This document shows, in pieces, positions 44,256 to 53,280 of a stretch of DNA of 64,000 nucleotides. The stretch spans positions 1 to 64,000 of the forward strand of contig JAVVEH010000011.1 in NCBI GenBank assembly GCA_032251435.1, given 5' to 3'. Position 1 is the stretch's first letter; every line of letters begins with the position of its first letter. This DNA is from JAVVEH01 sp032251435. GTDB taxonomy: Bacteria > Verrucomicrobiota > Lentisphaeria > Oligosphaerales > MVZH01. The notes under the pieces were generated by a model. It was not told the origin of the DNA, searched no databases, and was given only the letters and a program-made list of their open reading frames with translations. The translations under genes were made by a program, and so were the position numbers.

Positions 44256-46751
44256 ATGGCTCACCGTCTGCCAATTGAATCCATTATTCCCGAGCTGAAG
44301 ACGGCTTTGCGCCAGTCAAACCGGGTGGTGCTGCGGGCGGAAACAGGCGCCGGAAAAACAACCGGTGTGCCCCCGGCGCTGGTGAATGAACCCTGGCTTG
44401 AAGGGAAAAAAATCGTGATGCTGGAACCGCGCCGCCTCGCGGCCCGGATGGCGGCGGAGTTCATCGCGGAAAACAGTTTTGGCGCCCATGCGCGAGGGAT
44501 CGTGGGCTACACGATCCGCCATGAGTCAACCGTCACACCGGAAACCCGGATTGACATCGTCACCGAGGCCATTCTCACCCGCCGCCTTCACCAAGACCCC
44601 GAATTGGCCGATGTCGGCCTCATCATCTTTGATGAGTTCCATGAGCGGAACCTGAACAGTGATCTCGGCCTGACGCTGAGTCTGGATGTCCAGGAAGGAC
44701 TCCGTCCCGATCTTAAAATTCTGGTGATGTCCGCCACCCTGGACGCGGAAAAAATCGCCCGCTTTCTGGGCGGTTGCCCGTCACTCCACTGCCCCGGCCG
44801 GGTTTTTCCCGTGGCAACGGCTTTGTTTCCTCCGCGCCGCGATGAGTCACCCGTCAACGTCATGGCTCGGGCCGTCCAGACCGCCCTGCGGGAAACAACC
44901 AAAAATGTTCTGGTTTTCCAACCCGGTGTCGCGGAGATCAATCGCCTGACAGAGCGGCTGAATCAGTCCAGCCCGCCCAATGACACCTCGGTCCTCCCGC
45001 TTCACGGCGGCTTGCCTTGGGATGCCCAGAAGGAGGCGGTTCGGCCTTCCGCGCCCGGGCGGCGCAAAGTGATTGTCGCCACCAATATCGCCGAAACAAG
45101 TTTAACGATCGCCGGGATTGAGGCCGTCGTGGACAGTGGCTTCACCCGTTACGCCGAATATGATCCGGGAAGTGGTTGCCAGCGGCTGGTGACCCGGCGG
45201 GTGACCCGGGACGCGGCCGACCAGCGCCGCGGCCGGGCCGGCAGGCTGGGACCCGGAAAATGCTGGCGGGTGTGGAGCGCCGCGGATGACGCCATGCTGC
45301 GGGACCACCGGTTGCCGGAGATCTTGACCGCTGACCTGGCCCAGTTAGTCATGGACGTGAGTCTGTGGGGTGTCGCGGATCCCGCTCAACTCTCCTGGTT
45401 GGATGAGCCTCCCCAGGCGGCTTGGGACACGGCGGCCCGCCTGCTCCGTTTGCTGAACGCCCTGGACACACATGGCCGGTTGACACCCCACGGGAAAGCT
45501 ATCACCCGGCTGGGGGTCAATCCTCGCCTGGGGCACATGCTGTTACACGGGAAAGCCGTCGGCGCCGCCTCACTGGCGCTCGCCATGGCCGCCCTTTTGG
45601 AGGAACGGGATATCCTTCCCCGACGGCTGTCGACGGGACACGCCAATAGCGATATCCGCGTGCGTCTCGACATGCTGAAGCGGCGGCAAAAAGGCACTGA
45701 ACACGTCTGGAAAAGCATTGAGCAATTCGCCCGCCGGTCGCACACCCCTCCGCCGGACGGCGAAAGTGATTGGCGCATGGATCAAGCCGGCGCCCTGACC
45801 GCCCTCGCCTTTCCAGACCGGGTCGCCCGCAAACGCCCCGGAGGCGGATACGTGCTCGGTTCGGGAAAAGGAGCGTTTCTTCCGGATGAGGATTCCTTGG
45901 CCAAAGAGGAGTTTTTAGCCGTGGCCGCCACCAATGGAGACGCGGAGTCCGCGAAAATCTTCCTCGCCGCGCCGCTGACCCTGGCGGACATCCAAGGGCT
46001 GTTCCATGACCAGATTGAGTCTGTTGACCACGTTTCCTGGGATCAACGGACCCAGTCCGTTCAATGCTGCCGACAGGAGACATTCGGAGCGCTGGTATTG
46101 CGGGAAAGCCCGTTGAAGTATCCGGATCCGGCGCTCATCTTGGCCGAATTTCTCCACGGAGTCCGGCAAGCGGGTTTACGGGTGCTGCCGTGGACAAACG
46201 AATCAGAAACCTGGCGGCGGCGAGTGATGTTCCTGCGCTCGGTTTATGGCCCCGACAGCGACTGGCCGGACCTCTCTGACGAGGGCTTGCTCGACAGTCT
46301 GGATCACTGGCTGGGCCCGTTTGTTCACGGCATGAGACGGCTGAATGACTTACGGACATTGAACATGCTCAGTCTGTCACAATCCCTGCTGCCCTACCCG
46401 TTACAAGCCCGGCTGGAGCGGGAGGCCCCGGCCTTTTTGGACGTGCCGAGCGGGTCAAGGATCCGCCTGGATTACTCGGGCGAGATTCCGGTTCTGCCGG
46501 TGAAACTCCAGGAAATGTTCGGCTTGAACGACACGCCTGTCATTGCTGGCGGGCGGGTGAAAGTCCTCCTGCACCTGCTGGATCCGGGCCGCAAACCGGT
46601 CCAGGTCACCCGCGACCTCCGCAATTTCTGGAAAGAAACCTATTTTCAGGTGAGAAAAGATTTACGCGGCCGCTATCCAAAACATCCTTGGCCGGAAGAT
46701 CCGGCCACCGCCACCCCCACCCGTAAAACAACCCGCCAGTTGAAAAAATGA
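44256..46751 (+). CDS. hrpB: ATP-dependent RNA helicase HrpB-like
   Basis: A DEAH-box RNA helicase of 831 residues. Walker A AETGAGKTT is near 31-39, motif II DEFHERN replaces DEAH by DEFH as usual for HrpB, SATLDAEKIARFLG and IVATNIAETSLTI (motifs III and V) and QRRGRAGRLGPGKC (motif VI) follow, and the C-terminal HrpB domain is present (FRLDYSGE-type RIRLDYSGEIPVLPVKLQEMFG). The function in most bacteria is unknown. It starts 23 bp after the restriction-modification gene but has its own GC content, so it belongs to the chromosomal backbone. Confidence 0.93.
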   Translation: MAHRLPIESIIPELKTALRQSNRVVLRAETGAGKTTGVPPALVNEPWLEGKKIVMLEPRRLAARMAAEFIAENSFGAHARGIVGYTIRHESTVTPETRIDIVTEAILTRRLHQDPELADVGLIIFDEFHERNLNSDLGLTLSLDVQEGLRPDLKILVMSATLDAEKIARFLGGCPSLHCPGRVFPVATALFPPRRDESPVNVMARAVQTALRETTKNVLVFQPGVAEINRLTERLNQSSPPNDTSVLPLHGGLPWDAQKEAVRPSAPGRRKVIVATNIAETSLTIAGIEAVVDSGFTRYAEYDPGSGCQRLVTRRVTRDAADQRRGRAGRLGPGKCWRVWSAADDAMLRDHRLPEILTADLAQLVMDVSLWGVADPAQLSWLDEPPQAAWDTAARLLRLLNALDTHGRLTPHGKAITRLGVNPRLGHMLLHGKAVGAASLALAMAALLEERDILPRRLSTGHANSDIRVRLDMLKRRQKGTEHVWKSIEQFARRSHTPPPDGESDWRMDQAGALTALAFPDRVARKRPGGGYVLGSGKGAFLPDEDSLAKEEFLAVAATNGDAESAKIFLAAPLTLADIQGLFHDQIESVDHVSWDQRTQSVQCCRQETFGALVLRESPLKYPDPALILAEFLHGVRQAGLRVLPWTNESETWRRRVMFLRSVYGPDSDWPDLSDEGLLDSLDHWLGPFVHGMRRLNDLRTLNMLSLSQSLLPYPLQARLEREAPAFLDVPSGSRIRLDYSGEIPVLPVKLQEMFGLNDTPVIAGGRVKVLLHLLDPGRKPVQVTRDLRNFWKETYFQVRKDLRGRYPKHPWPEDPATATPTRKTTRQLKK

Positions 46752-46991
46752 CGGGCGCGTCAACCGGTTTCAGAGTGATCCCACAGGATCTTGGAATGAT
46801 GGAATTTTGGCATGCTGGGTTGATGGGTTGAGCACAAAACGAGCCGGGGCGCAACTGTTTCTTAATTCTGGAAGGTTACTGGCGGAATCGACTCTTTTGA
46901 TGTATAGTTGTGCATGGGTGAGTGAAGCGGGGCCGTGCCCATCGGTGGCGCTGCCCCCGGCAAAGTAACAGTGTCATTGAGGAGTAATGTC

Positions 46992-47759
46992 ATGAGAAAA
47001 TACATGTATCTGTCGCTGATTCCTGAGTCTCTGGTCATGTCGATGCTGCCCCCGGAGGAGTTTGGCAACTACCTCGCCACCGGCACCCAGAAACGGTCGA
47101 AGGAAGAGGCGGTATTCTTCGAGGTGGACATCGAGCGGCTGGGGCCGGGGTTTGATCTTGAAGCGGTTTCGGAGCAATGTGTCGCCCATCAAGACGGCAC
47201 ACCGAAGCATTCGGTCTATGCGTCGATCTACAGAGTCCTGGAGCGCATAGCGCCGGCCGCGCTGAAGAGTCTGTGGTTGACGACGCCCGATGGGAGGGTT
47301 CTCGAGCTGAAAGCCGCTCCGGCCGTCCCCCGGGAATTCCCCGGAACATACTTCCTGATTCAGGAGCTGGCCCCCGTTCATCCACTTATCGCGACTCGGC
47401 TCACGCCGGTTGAGTTCGCCGGCTTCGTTACCGATCAAACGCAGTCCGTGTCGGTTCCGAGAGTCTGTTTCGTGACTCTCGATCTGGCAGGTCTGGCGAC
47501 TGACCCTGATTGCGGCGACGCCTCGGCTCTGCCCTACAAAAACATTACTCACCTGCGGGATTGCCTGAAGGAACTACAGGATGGAAAGAAGCGGGCGAAA
47601 ACAGTTGACCGGATTCATTCCCAGCACCTGCATTTCCGTTGCGTATCCGGGGGATTCTATGTGGGTGGCGCCGACACCCTCCAGTACTACCCTTTCCCGT
47701 CGAATGAGGAACTTGACCGCGACCACCGCTTGTGGTGGCGGTCCGCCACCCTCTGCTGA
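46992..47759 (+). CDS. Conserved-looking protein of unknown function
   Basis: The start at 46992 is preferred over 46935 because gaggag lies nine bases upstream of MRKYMYLSLIPESLV. The 255-residue soluble protein has no signal peptide, membrane span or motif I recognise. It contains two similar segments, each with a PPEEF/TPVEF-like start (SMLPPEEFGNYLATG and TRLTPVEFAGFVTDQ) followed by a VFFEVDIERL / VCFVTLDLAGL strand, so it may have arisen by internal duplication. It stands alone between HrpB and a gene-free stretch. Confidence 0.65.
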   Translation: MRKYMYLSLIPESLVMSMLPPEEFGNYLATGTQKRSKEEAVFFEVDIERLGPGFDLEAVSEQCVAHQDGTPKHSVYASIYRVLERIAPAALKSLWLTTPDGRVLELKAAPAVPREFPGTYFLIQELAPVHPLIATRLTPVEFAGFVTDQTQSVSVPRVCFVTLDLAGLATDPDCGDASALPYKNITHLRDCLKELQDGKKRAKTVDRIHSQHLHFRCVSGGFYVGGADTLQYYPFPSNEELDRDHRLWWRSATLC

Positions 47760-47895
47760 CGTATGCCACACGATTCGGGGGTTCGCTAACCCGTCGCCGC
47801 CATGCGTTTCGTGGTCTGCGGATCCCGCGCGTCCGCCCGTTTTATCGGACCGTCAGGCCAAGGTGTTCCAGCCCTGAAGGGGCGGCGGGTCATAG

Positions 47896-47914
47896 CCCGG
47901 GGCGCCGCCCCGGG
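47896..47914. repeat. REP-like palindrome
   Basis: The palindrome cccggggc-gcc-gccccggg is flanked on the left by agccctgaaggggcggcg. The combination is like the dispersed REP elements mobilised by IS200/Y1-type transposases. Only one full copy is visible here. Confidence 0.45.
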
Positions 47915-48171
47915 TTAACGGCACACCTCCTCATTCAAGCCCTGAAAAGGCGACAGGACACACACACCCGCCACCTGCCTTCTGGATCCCGCCAATCTGC
48001 GTGGATAAGCGGTGCCAATGTCTGTATTCCTTTGCGGACCCCGCGCCAACGGCGCTGAATTTAGTGCCTCTATAAAAGCGAAAAGTCTTAACTACTGATT
48101 GAAAAAGACTTGCTTTAGATACGTCCCCAATTATCATTCCGGAAAAGCAAGCGGCATTTATTCAGGTAATC

Positions 48172-48240
48172 AAAAAAAGATCCCCCCGGGCCGGGAATGA
48201 GAGAGAAAGGAAGGAGAAAGGAGGAGGGCCCGGGGGGATC
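48172..48240 (-). terminator. Terminator-like hairpin with polypyrimidine loop
   Basis: On the minus strand a perfect 14-bp stem (gatccccccgggcc / ggcccggggggatc, at 48179-48192 and 48227-48240) closes a 34-base loop that is purine only except one base on the plus strand, and is followed by a run of seven Ts (48178-48172). It would terminate minus-strand transcripts from the exonuclease gene at 48498. Confidence 0.65.
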
Positions 48241-48417
48241 AAAGTTTTAGAGAAACGCCTCGTCCTCTTACCTAATATGACCGGCGTGATTCCAATTAGT
48301 TGCCTCTCTGGTCGTTTTTCGCCGCCGTGACGCCGCGTGAGTCGTGAGTGAAGACGTGATGTGCCTTGCGCCCCCCGCGGGCAACACCCGTGGGGGGGCG
48401 TGACCTGATTCACTCCC

Positions 48418-48442
48418 CCCCCAATCTAAGATCCGTGTTCAA
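48418..48442 (-). repeat. Dispersed repeat, copy 2
   Basis: This is the inverted copy of the 25-base segment at 7688-7712, matching at 24 of 25 bases. Confidence 0.6.
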
Positions 48443-48497
48443 TATTTATTAGTGAAGCACAGATCTACACGGATGGGGAAAAATGAGGAGAAAAAGC

Positions 48498-49280
48498 TCA
48501 CCCTTTAGGCGGCCGGGGAAAATTGCCGCTGAGAGCGCTCTGGATAATGGTTTTAATTTCGTTGGAGAAATCTTTTTTCAGCATCCATTTCAAGTAGCCC
48601 GGCTCATGGTCCGCCAGCTCTCTCAAGGTCATGCCGGCCTTTTGGCCAAAGGCGATAATCACTTCATCACCGGACCATTTGAGCTTGCCTTCTTTGTCCA
48701 CATTGGCTGAATCTTCCGGGTTGCAGTAGTCGGCCAAGTCGCCGACGCTGTCAGGCAAGTCACCGTAATAGGCCATTTGCCCCTCCAGCACAGCCAACGT
48801 CGCTTCAACATCCGCCAACGCGGCGTGGGCGTCCTCATGAACTTTACCGCAGTACAATTCCAAGGCCGCGCTCAAGGTGCGCGGCTCGCGTTTATGAAAA
48901 ATAATCTGGGCATCGACCACCTTGGTTCCCTGGTCGGGGAAAGCCACCCCCACCCGGCTGAACTCGGCCGCCAGCATCGGCAGATCAAAGCGCTGAATGC
49001 CGAATCCGCACAAATCAGCGCCCGTGAGAAACCGAAGCAGCTCGCCCGCCACCCCGTGAAAGGGAAGTTCATCCTCGACATCCTCATCACTGATGCCGTG
49101 AATCGTCTGGGACTCCAAGGGGATCGGACGCTCCGGATTCACCCGGCGATCATAAATTTCCCGCCGACCGTCGGGAAATAATTTCACCGCGCCGACCTCA
49201 ATAATCCGATCGTAGCGGTAATTCACGCCCGTGGATTCCAAATCCAAGACAACTAATGGCCGAGTTAACTTCAAAAACAT
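48498..49280 (-). CDS. DEDDh 3'-5' exonuclease (DnaQ/ExoX-like)
   Basis: The 260-residue protein has the exonuclease fold with VLDLESTG (first D and E), GFGIQRFDLPML (second D) and HAALADVEAT (H and last D). The family includes the proofreading epsilon subunit and exonucleases such as ExoX and RNase T. The C-terminal 80 residues (KWSGDEVIIAFGQKAGMTLRELADHEPGYLKWM) form the small domain found in the exodeoxyribonuclease-X-like branch. It is probably a single-gene unit ended by the hairpin at 48172-48240. Confidence 0.88.
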   Translation of the reverse strand: MFLKLTRPLVVLDLESTGVNYRYDRIIEVGAVKLFPDGRREIYDRRVNPERPIPLESQTIHGISDEDVEDELPFHGVAGELLRFLTGADLCGFGIQRFDLPMLAAEFSRVGVAFPDQGTKVVDAQIIFHKREPRTLSAALELYCGKVHEDAHAALADVEATLAVLEGQMAYYGDLPDSVGDLADYCNPEDSANVDKEGKLKWSGDEVIIAFGQKAGMTLRELADHEPGYLKWMLKKDFSNEIKTIIQSALSGNFPRPPKG

Positions 49281-49503
49281 ACGTGTTCCCGTCTGTGTGA
49301 AAAATAAATGACACCCCGTTCCGCCGAGCCATCGGCGACGGGGAATCCCGTTCGAGCGAAAACCCTCCGCTCACGGGGAACTATGCCCCGACTTATCCGG
49401 GATGCAAGGCGGCAGGAGACGTGAAGTGACGCCGAAAACCACAATTCACTCGGAGACTCGTGTTGAATTAATGAACAACCGTGAGTCCGGACCATGCCGC
49501 GGA

Positions 49504-50265
49504 TTAACGCTTGCCAAAGACTTTCTTCAGCAAATCAGTTGTCCGGGCGACAGGATCTTCACGAATCGCTTTTTCCTCATTGGCGATGGCGCTGAAAAGC
49601 CCGTCAAGCGCTTTATCCGTCGCGTATCCCTCCAAATCCAACGTCGGCTTTTTGGTGAATGGCAGCGCGGTGTAGCGGGTGACCAAGTCATTGTAGGCGC
49701 GGACAGCGCCCACCGACTCCAACTGGCCGCCGATAATCGGTGCGAACGCGCCGCGCAAATCATCGCTGGTCACCTTGCGGAAATACTCAGTCGCCGCGGT
49801 GTCACCACCCTGAAGAATGCTTTTCGCGTCATCGAAAGACATGTTCGTGATCGCCTGCCAGAAAACCGGTTTCGCTTTCGCCACGGCCTTTTCCGCGCCA
49901 AGATTCATTTTATCCTCAAACCCGGTCACCAAACTGCCCAACCCCACTTTTCTCAGCGCGCTGGCGGCGCCGTCCAACTGCTCCGGCAGTGGAATCCGCA
50001 AAGACGGATTGTCAGTAAATCCGCCCGCCGCCGACAACTGGCTGACTGCGCTGTCCGTGCCCTTTTGCAGGGCCTCTTTCAAGCCGGCCACAATGGTGTT
50101 CACGCTCAACTCACCCGTCGAGTCCGAACTAAGCAGCCCCAGTGTCTCAGTAATGGGCAAAGACTCACATCCGAGCATGACCAGAGCCGCCGCCCCGGTC
50201 AAACACAGCGACCAGGCATGACCGCGCCGCCCGCTTTTATTCGACGTTGACTTCCACGTTCTCAT
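49504..50265 (-). CDS. DUF4197 lipoprotein
   Basis: The 253-residue product matches the DUF4197 family of envelope proteins. Its N-terminus has a signal peptide with lipobox LVMLGC (C about 33), so it should be a lipoprotein. Family marks include LKEALQKGTDSAVSQLS, IPLPEQLDGAASALRKVGLG and the C-terminal TDKALDGLFSAIANEEKAIREDPVARTTDLLKKVFG. No function is known. Confidence 0.85.
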   Translation of the reverse strand: MRTWKSTSNKSGRRGHAWSLCLTGAAALVMLGCESLPITETLGLLSSDSTGELSVNTIVAGLKEALQKGTDSAVSQLSAAGGFTDNPSLRIPLPEQLDGAASALRKVGLGSLVTGFEDKMNLGAEKAVAKAKPVFWQAITNMSFDDAKSILQGGDTAATEYFRKVTSDDLRGAFAPIIGGQLESVGAVRAYNDLVTRYTALPFTKKPTLDLEGYATDKALDGLFSAIANEEKAIREDPVARTTDLLKKVFGKR

Positions 50266-50594
50266 GATAACGCTCCGGTGAAAATGATAATTCCGTCCGA
50301 AAACAATGTAACATACACCCGGTTTTTTTTATGCCAACCATATTCACCAGACCTCGCGCCTCAGCCGATGATCTTCACAGTTGAAGGGAATGACGCTTGA
50401 CAACAGGCGCGACCAGAGTTACACTAGCTGCTGGTCAGGCAAACGACGCGTGTGGCGCCGAAAAAAAGAAGTCATGTCGCGCGTCCACACCGACGCGGCG
50501 CACACGAGTCCGCTGATGATGACAAGGGCTAGTGGAGGCTTGAAGCTTGTCATCGGTATTTGAGCAACTGTTTACGAATTCACTGGCGCCACGC
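50266..50594. other. Divergent intergenic region
   Basis: These 329 bases separate the divergent DUF4197 gene and the next secreted protein. No gene is visible. A ggagg at 50534-50538 precedes a TTG at 50547 that could be an alternative start of the following gene. Confidence 0.4.
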
Positions 50595-51992
50595 ATGAAC
50601 ATCGCCTGTTTTTTTCTTTTTCTTTCCGTCTGCGTCATTCCTGAGCTTCGCGCCGCCAATCCGCCGCCTGCGCCGGCCGTCGCCACGGGAAGCCCATCCT
50701 CCGCGGGCCGTCTCGCCGGGGAAGCGGCCGCGGTCTCCCGGGACAGATTAAACCCGCCGACGGTTCCCTCCGCCAGCGGCGAGGCGGTTTTTCTTAATGA
50801 TCTCACGATCCGCCTGTATGGTGAGAGCACTCACGTCAACCAAGTCCGTGTACTGCTGGGTCACTGCGCGCGGGAATTGGACAAAAGGCTGCCTAACCTT
50901 GCCGCTCGGAAGACCCGCTGGCTGTCGATATTTATTTTAAATCCCGGAACCAAGCCGCCAGCGCTTCCACCGCTGGGGGAAACGATCATCATCCCCGTCA
51001 ACTCAAGCGCCGACATGATTGTTTTCTCCTGCGCGCGGGGATTGCTCCGGCAACGGCTCGCGGCTCCGGACAAAACGCTCCGGTCTTTCGATTGGATCGC
51101 CGCCGCGGTCACCTTTGACCTGTCGCGCGCCCGGGATTCACGGGGCGGAACAAGCCCCGATTACCGGGTCATTGAGACCGCGTTGGATCAAGGCGATCCG
51201 CCAACTCCCGGTGACCTGGCGGAATTTTCGATTTCGCCGGAATGGCCGCACGCCTTCATCGTGTTCGCCACATGGAGTCACGCCTTTTATTCCTTGCTGG
51301 ATCAAACCCCGGCGGGAAACATGTCGGCCCTCGTCCGGTTCACCCACCACCTTGACAAAGGGGTGCCCCCGAAAGAAGCTTGGGACAAAACATGGCTGAG
51401 CCACGCGGTGAACAACCAGGCGGCGACTCAATGGCTGAGCGAGACCACGCGCGTTCTGATCAACCGCTATTCCACGCGTCAGCATGATGTCACGTCTTTA
51501 ATGGACGACGTGAATGAGATTTTAGGCGTGGCGGTTCTTATTCCCGGACCGGATGGCAAAATGGGATACAGGAAAATCGCCATCACCCGGTTGCGGGCCC
51601 AGTTTCCGGACATCCGGCTGGACACTGAAACGCTCAACACCAAAGAAGAAAAAATATTCGCCTTGTTAAAACGGGTTCCCTTATCCCTGCAATGGCCTCT
51701 GGCCAACTACATGGGCGCCCTCCAGGAACGGAAACAGGGATTGAGCTGGGAAAAATTCCTGCTCCGCCTGGAGAATGCGGAAAACGACTTGGAAGCCGCT
51801 CTGAAGCGATACCGCGGCGTCTTGTCACTTCTCGACGACATGGCGCCCCACTACGGTGCCTCTGACAGCGCCCTTTTACCGGCCCTTCAAGTCTCGGCTG
51901 AACACGCCGCCAGAACCCGCTCACTGGCCCCGGGCATCACCCGTTTTCTGGACCGTTTCAGCGCCGGAGGGGCACCGGCGGCTTCTCCCTGA
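50595..51992 (+). CDS. Secreted protein of unknown function
   Basis: From ATG 50595 the 465-residue product starts MNIACFFLFLSVCVIPELRA, a good signal peptide, which is why I choose it over the TTG at 50547 (which does have a better ribosome site). The mature protein is rich in Pro and Ala near its start, then mixed. A segment HAFYSLLDQTPAGNMSALV and a helical C-terminus are visible, but no catalytic motif, such as HExxH, is seen. Function unknown. Confidence 0.65.
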   Translation: MNIACFFLFLSVCVIPELRAANPPPAPAVATGSPSSAGRLAGEAAAVSRDRLNPPTVPSASGEAVFLNDLTIRLYGESTHVNQVRVLLGHCARELDKRLPNLAARKTRWLSIFILNPGTKPPALPPLGETIIIPVNSSADMIVFSCARGLLRQRLAAPDKTLRSFDWIAAAVTFDLSRARDSRGGTSPDYRVIETALDQGDPPTPGDLAEFSISPEWPHAFIVFATWSHAFYSLLDQTPAGNMSALVRFTHHLDKGVPPKEAWDKTWLSHAVNNQAATQWLSETTRVLINRYSTRQHDVTSLMDDVNEILGVAVLIPGPDGKMGYRKIAITRLRAQFPDIRLDTETLNTKEEKIFALLKRVPLSLQWPLANYMGALQERKQGLSWEKFLLRLENAENDLEAALKRYRGVLSLLDDMAPHYGASDSALLPALQVSAEHAARTRSLAPGITRFLDRFSAGGAPAASP

Positions 51993-52165
51993 CCCAGGGC
52001 CGTCGTTCATAAAGCGACAGAACCTCCCGCCGCCCGGCAGGATGATGAGGCGACGCGTCGCTTGAAGCCTGTCGTCAACCCTAAATTACCTGAGCAAACC
52101 AGCGCGTCCCATGTTGACGGAAGCCGCCTGAAAAGCTATAGTCGGCCACTGAATCATCTCATCGC

Positions 52166-52996
52166 ATGTCACTTAATTTCAGGATTGTCATGGAGACTTT
52201 TTTCGCACCGCCCGAATACCACACCCCGGCCGATGTCAAACCGCATTGGAAATTCCGTTTTCTGCCGGGCACAACCTTTTTGTTACTGAGCGACCTGGTG
52301 TTCGGCTTGATGCTGAAAACCCGGCGCAAGGCCTTGAATAACCAGCTGACATCCGCGGACTTGTCCTCGATCTGCACCCAGTTCGCTCACCAGTGCGAAC
52401 GCACTGGCGTGAAGATTCATATCACCGGATTGGACAATATCGCCACGGACGCGTCCCCGTGCGTTTTTGTGGGCAATCATATGAGCACCTTGGAGACATT
52501 CTTGCTTCCCGGCATTGTGCATCCCTTCAAGCCGGTGACATTCGTGGTCAAGGAAAGCATCCTCAAACAGCGCCTGTTCGGCCCCATCATGAAATCCATG
52601 GATCCGATACCCGTCAACCGGCGGGATCCCAAAGCGGACTTGAAAAAGGTGCTGGATGAAGGGATAAAAACCCTTAAGCAAGGCACCTCTTTGATCATCT
52701 TTCCCCAGACGACCCGGACAGCCGTTTTTGATCCCAGTCTGTTTAACACCCTCGGCGAAAAACTGGCGAAACGCGCGGGTGTCCCTATCGTGCCGGTCGC
52801 GGTGAAAACGGATTTTTGGAGTCCGGGAAAAGTGTTCAAAGAACTGGGAACGATCGCGCCGGAAAAGGACATTCACATCTCGTTCGGGAAACCCATGGAT
52901 TCGGCCATCAATCCGAAACAGCTTCATCAGGACATTATTGACACGATCGTTGAAAAATTGACCCGTTGGGGGGTCACGGTCGTCTCAACCCCGTGA
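52166..52996 (+). CDS. PlsC-type lysophospholipid acyltransferase
   Basis: The 276-residue protein has the acyltransferase blocks: NHMSTLET (H105, family block I NHxSxxD with Glu at the Asp position), PVNRRDP (block III-like) and FPQTTRT (block IV-like, family FPEGTRS) near residue 188. Such enzymes acylate lysophosphatidic acid or related lipid acceptors at the inner membrane. A hydrophobic segment near 31-50 probably anchors it. The HX4E and QTT variations are unusual, so the acceptor may not be lysophosphatidate. Confidence 0.82.
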   Translation: MSLNFRIVMETFFAPPEYHTPADVKPHWKFRFLPGTTFLLLSDLVFGLMLKTRRKALNNQLTSADLSSICTQFAHQCERTGVKIHITGLDNIATDASPCVFVGNHMSTLETFLLPGIVHPFKPVTFVVKESILKQRLFGPIMKSMDPIPVNRRDPKADLKKVLDEGIKTLKQGTSLIIFPQTTRTAVFDPSLFNTLGEKLAKRAGVPIVPVAVKTDFWSPGKVFKELGTIAPEKDIHISFGKPMDSAINPKQLHQDIIDTIVEKLTRWGVTVVSTP

Positions 52997-53049
52997 GCGC
53001 CGGTTTTGTTCGCCACTTCTCAACAGCAACCCATTAGTCTGAAGGTGAC

Positions 53050-53280
53050 ATGATGAAAAAATGGCTCGTGACCGCGGCCGCCCTCCTTCTTGTCAGTTGT
53101 GGAGGCGACAAGCAACCGTCTGAAGACGAAAAGACCTTTACTGAAGGAGTGGACAAAACGGTTGAGGATGTCACCGGCATCACGACGATTAAAGTTGGAA
53201 AGCGGACGCAAGACAAGCTGAAGGCGATTAACGACGACTACAACAAAAAAATGCAGGAAGTACTGGAGGAAAATGAATAA
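53050..53280 (+). CDS. Small lipoprotein
   Basis: The 76-residue protein has a lipoprotein signal (KKWLVTAAALLLVSCGG, lipobox LVSC) and a short helical, charged mature part (TVEDVTGITTIKVGKRTQDKLKAINDD...). aaggtgac precedes ATGATG at 53050. Its stop overlaps the fumarase start by 8 bp, so both are coupled. Function unknown. Confidence 0.78.
   Translation: MMKKWLVTAAALLLVSCGGDKQPSEDEKTFTEGVDKTVEDVTGITTIKVGKRTQDKLKAINDDYNKKMQEVLEENE

Larger units (their letters stand above)
47760..48497. other. Gene-free, repeat-rich stretch
   Basis: No gene with coding signs lies in these 738 bases. It holds a palindrome at 47896-47914, within a sequence of the form agccctgaagggg...tagcccggggcgccgcccc that resembles high-copy REP-like repeats of many environmental bacteria, and a partial second copy (agccctgaaaaggcgacag) at 47938-47956. 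Further on are a large hairpin (48179-48240), a second GC-rich inverted repeat near 48366-48402, and the dispersed repeat at 48418-48442. Confidence 0.55.

Noticed and set aside
47760..48497. Short frames on both strands, such as 48162-48413 (minus)
   Set aside because: They run through the large inverted repeats and hairpin, so the open frames come from GC-rich repeats.
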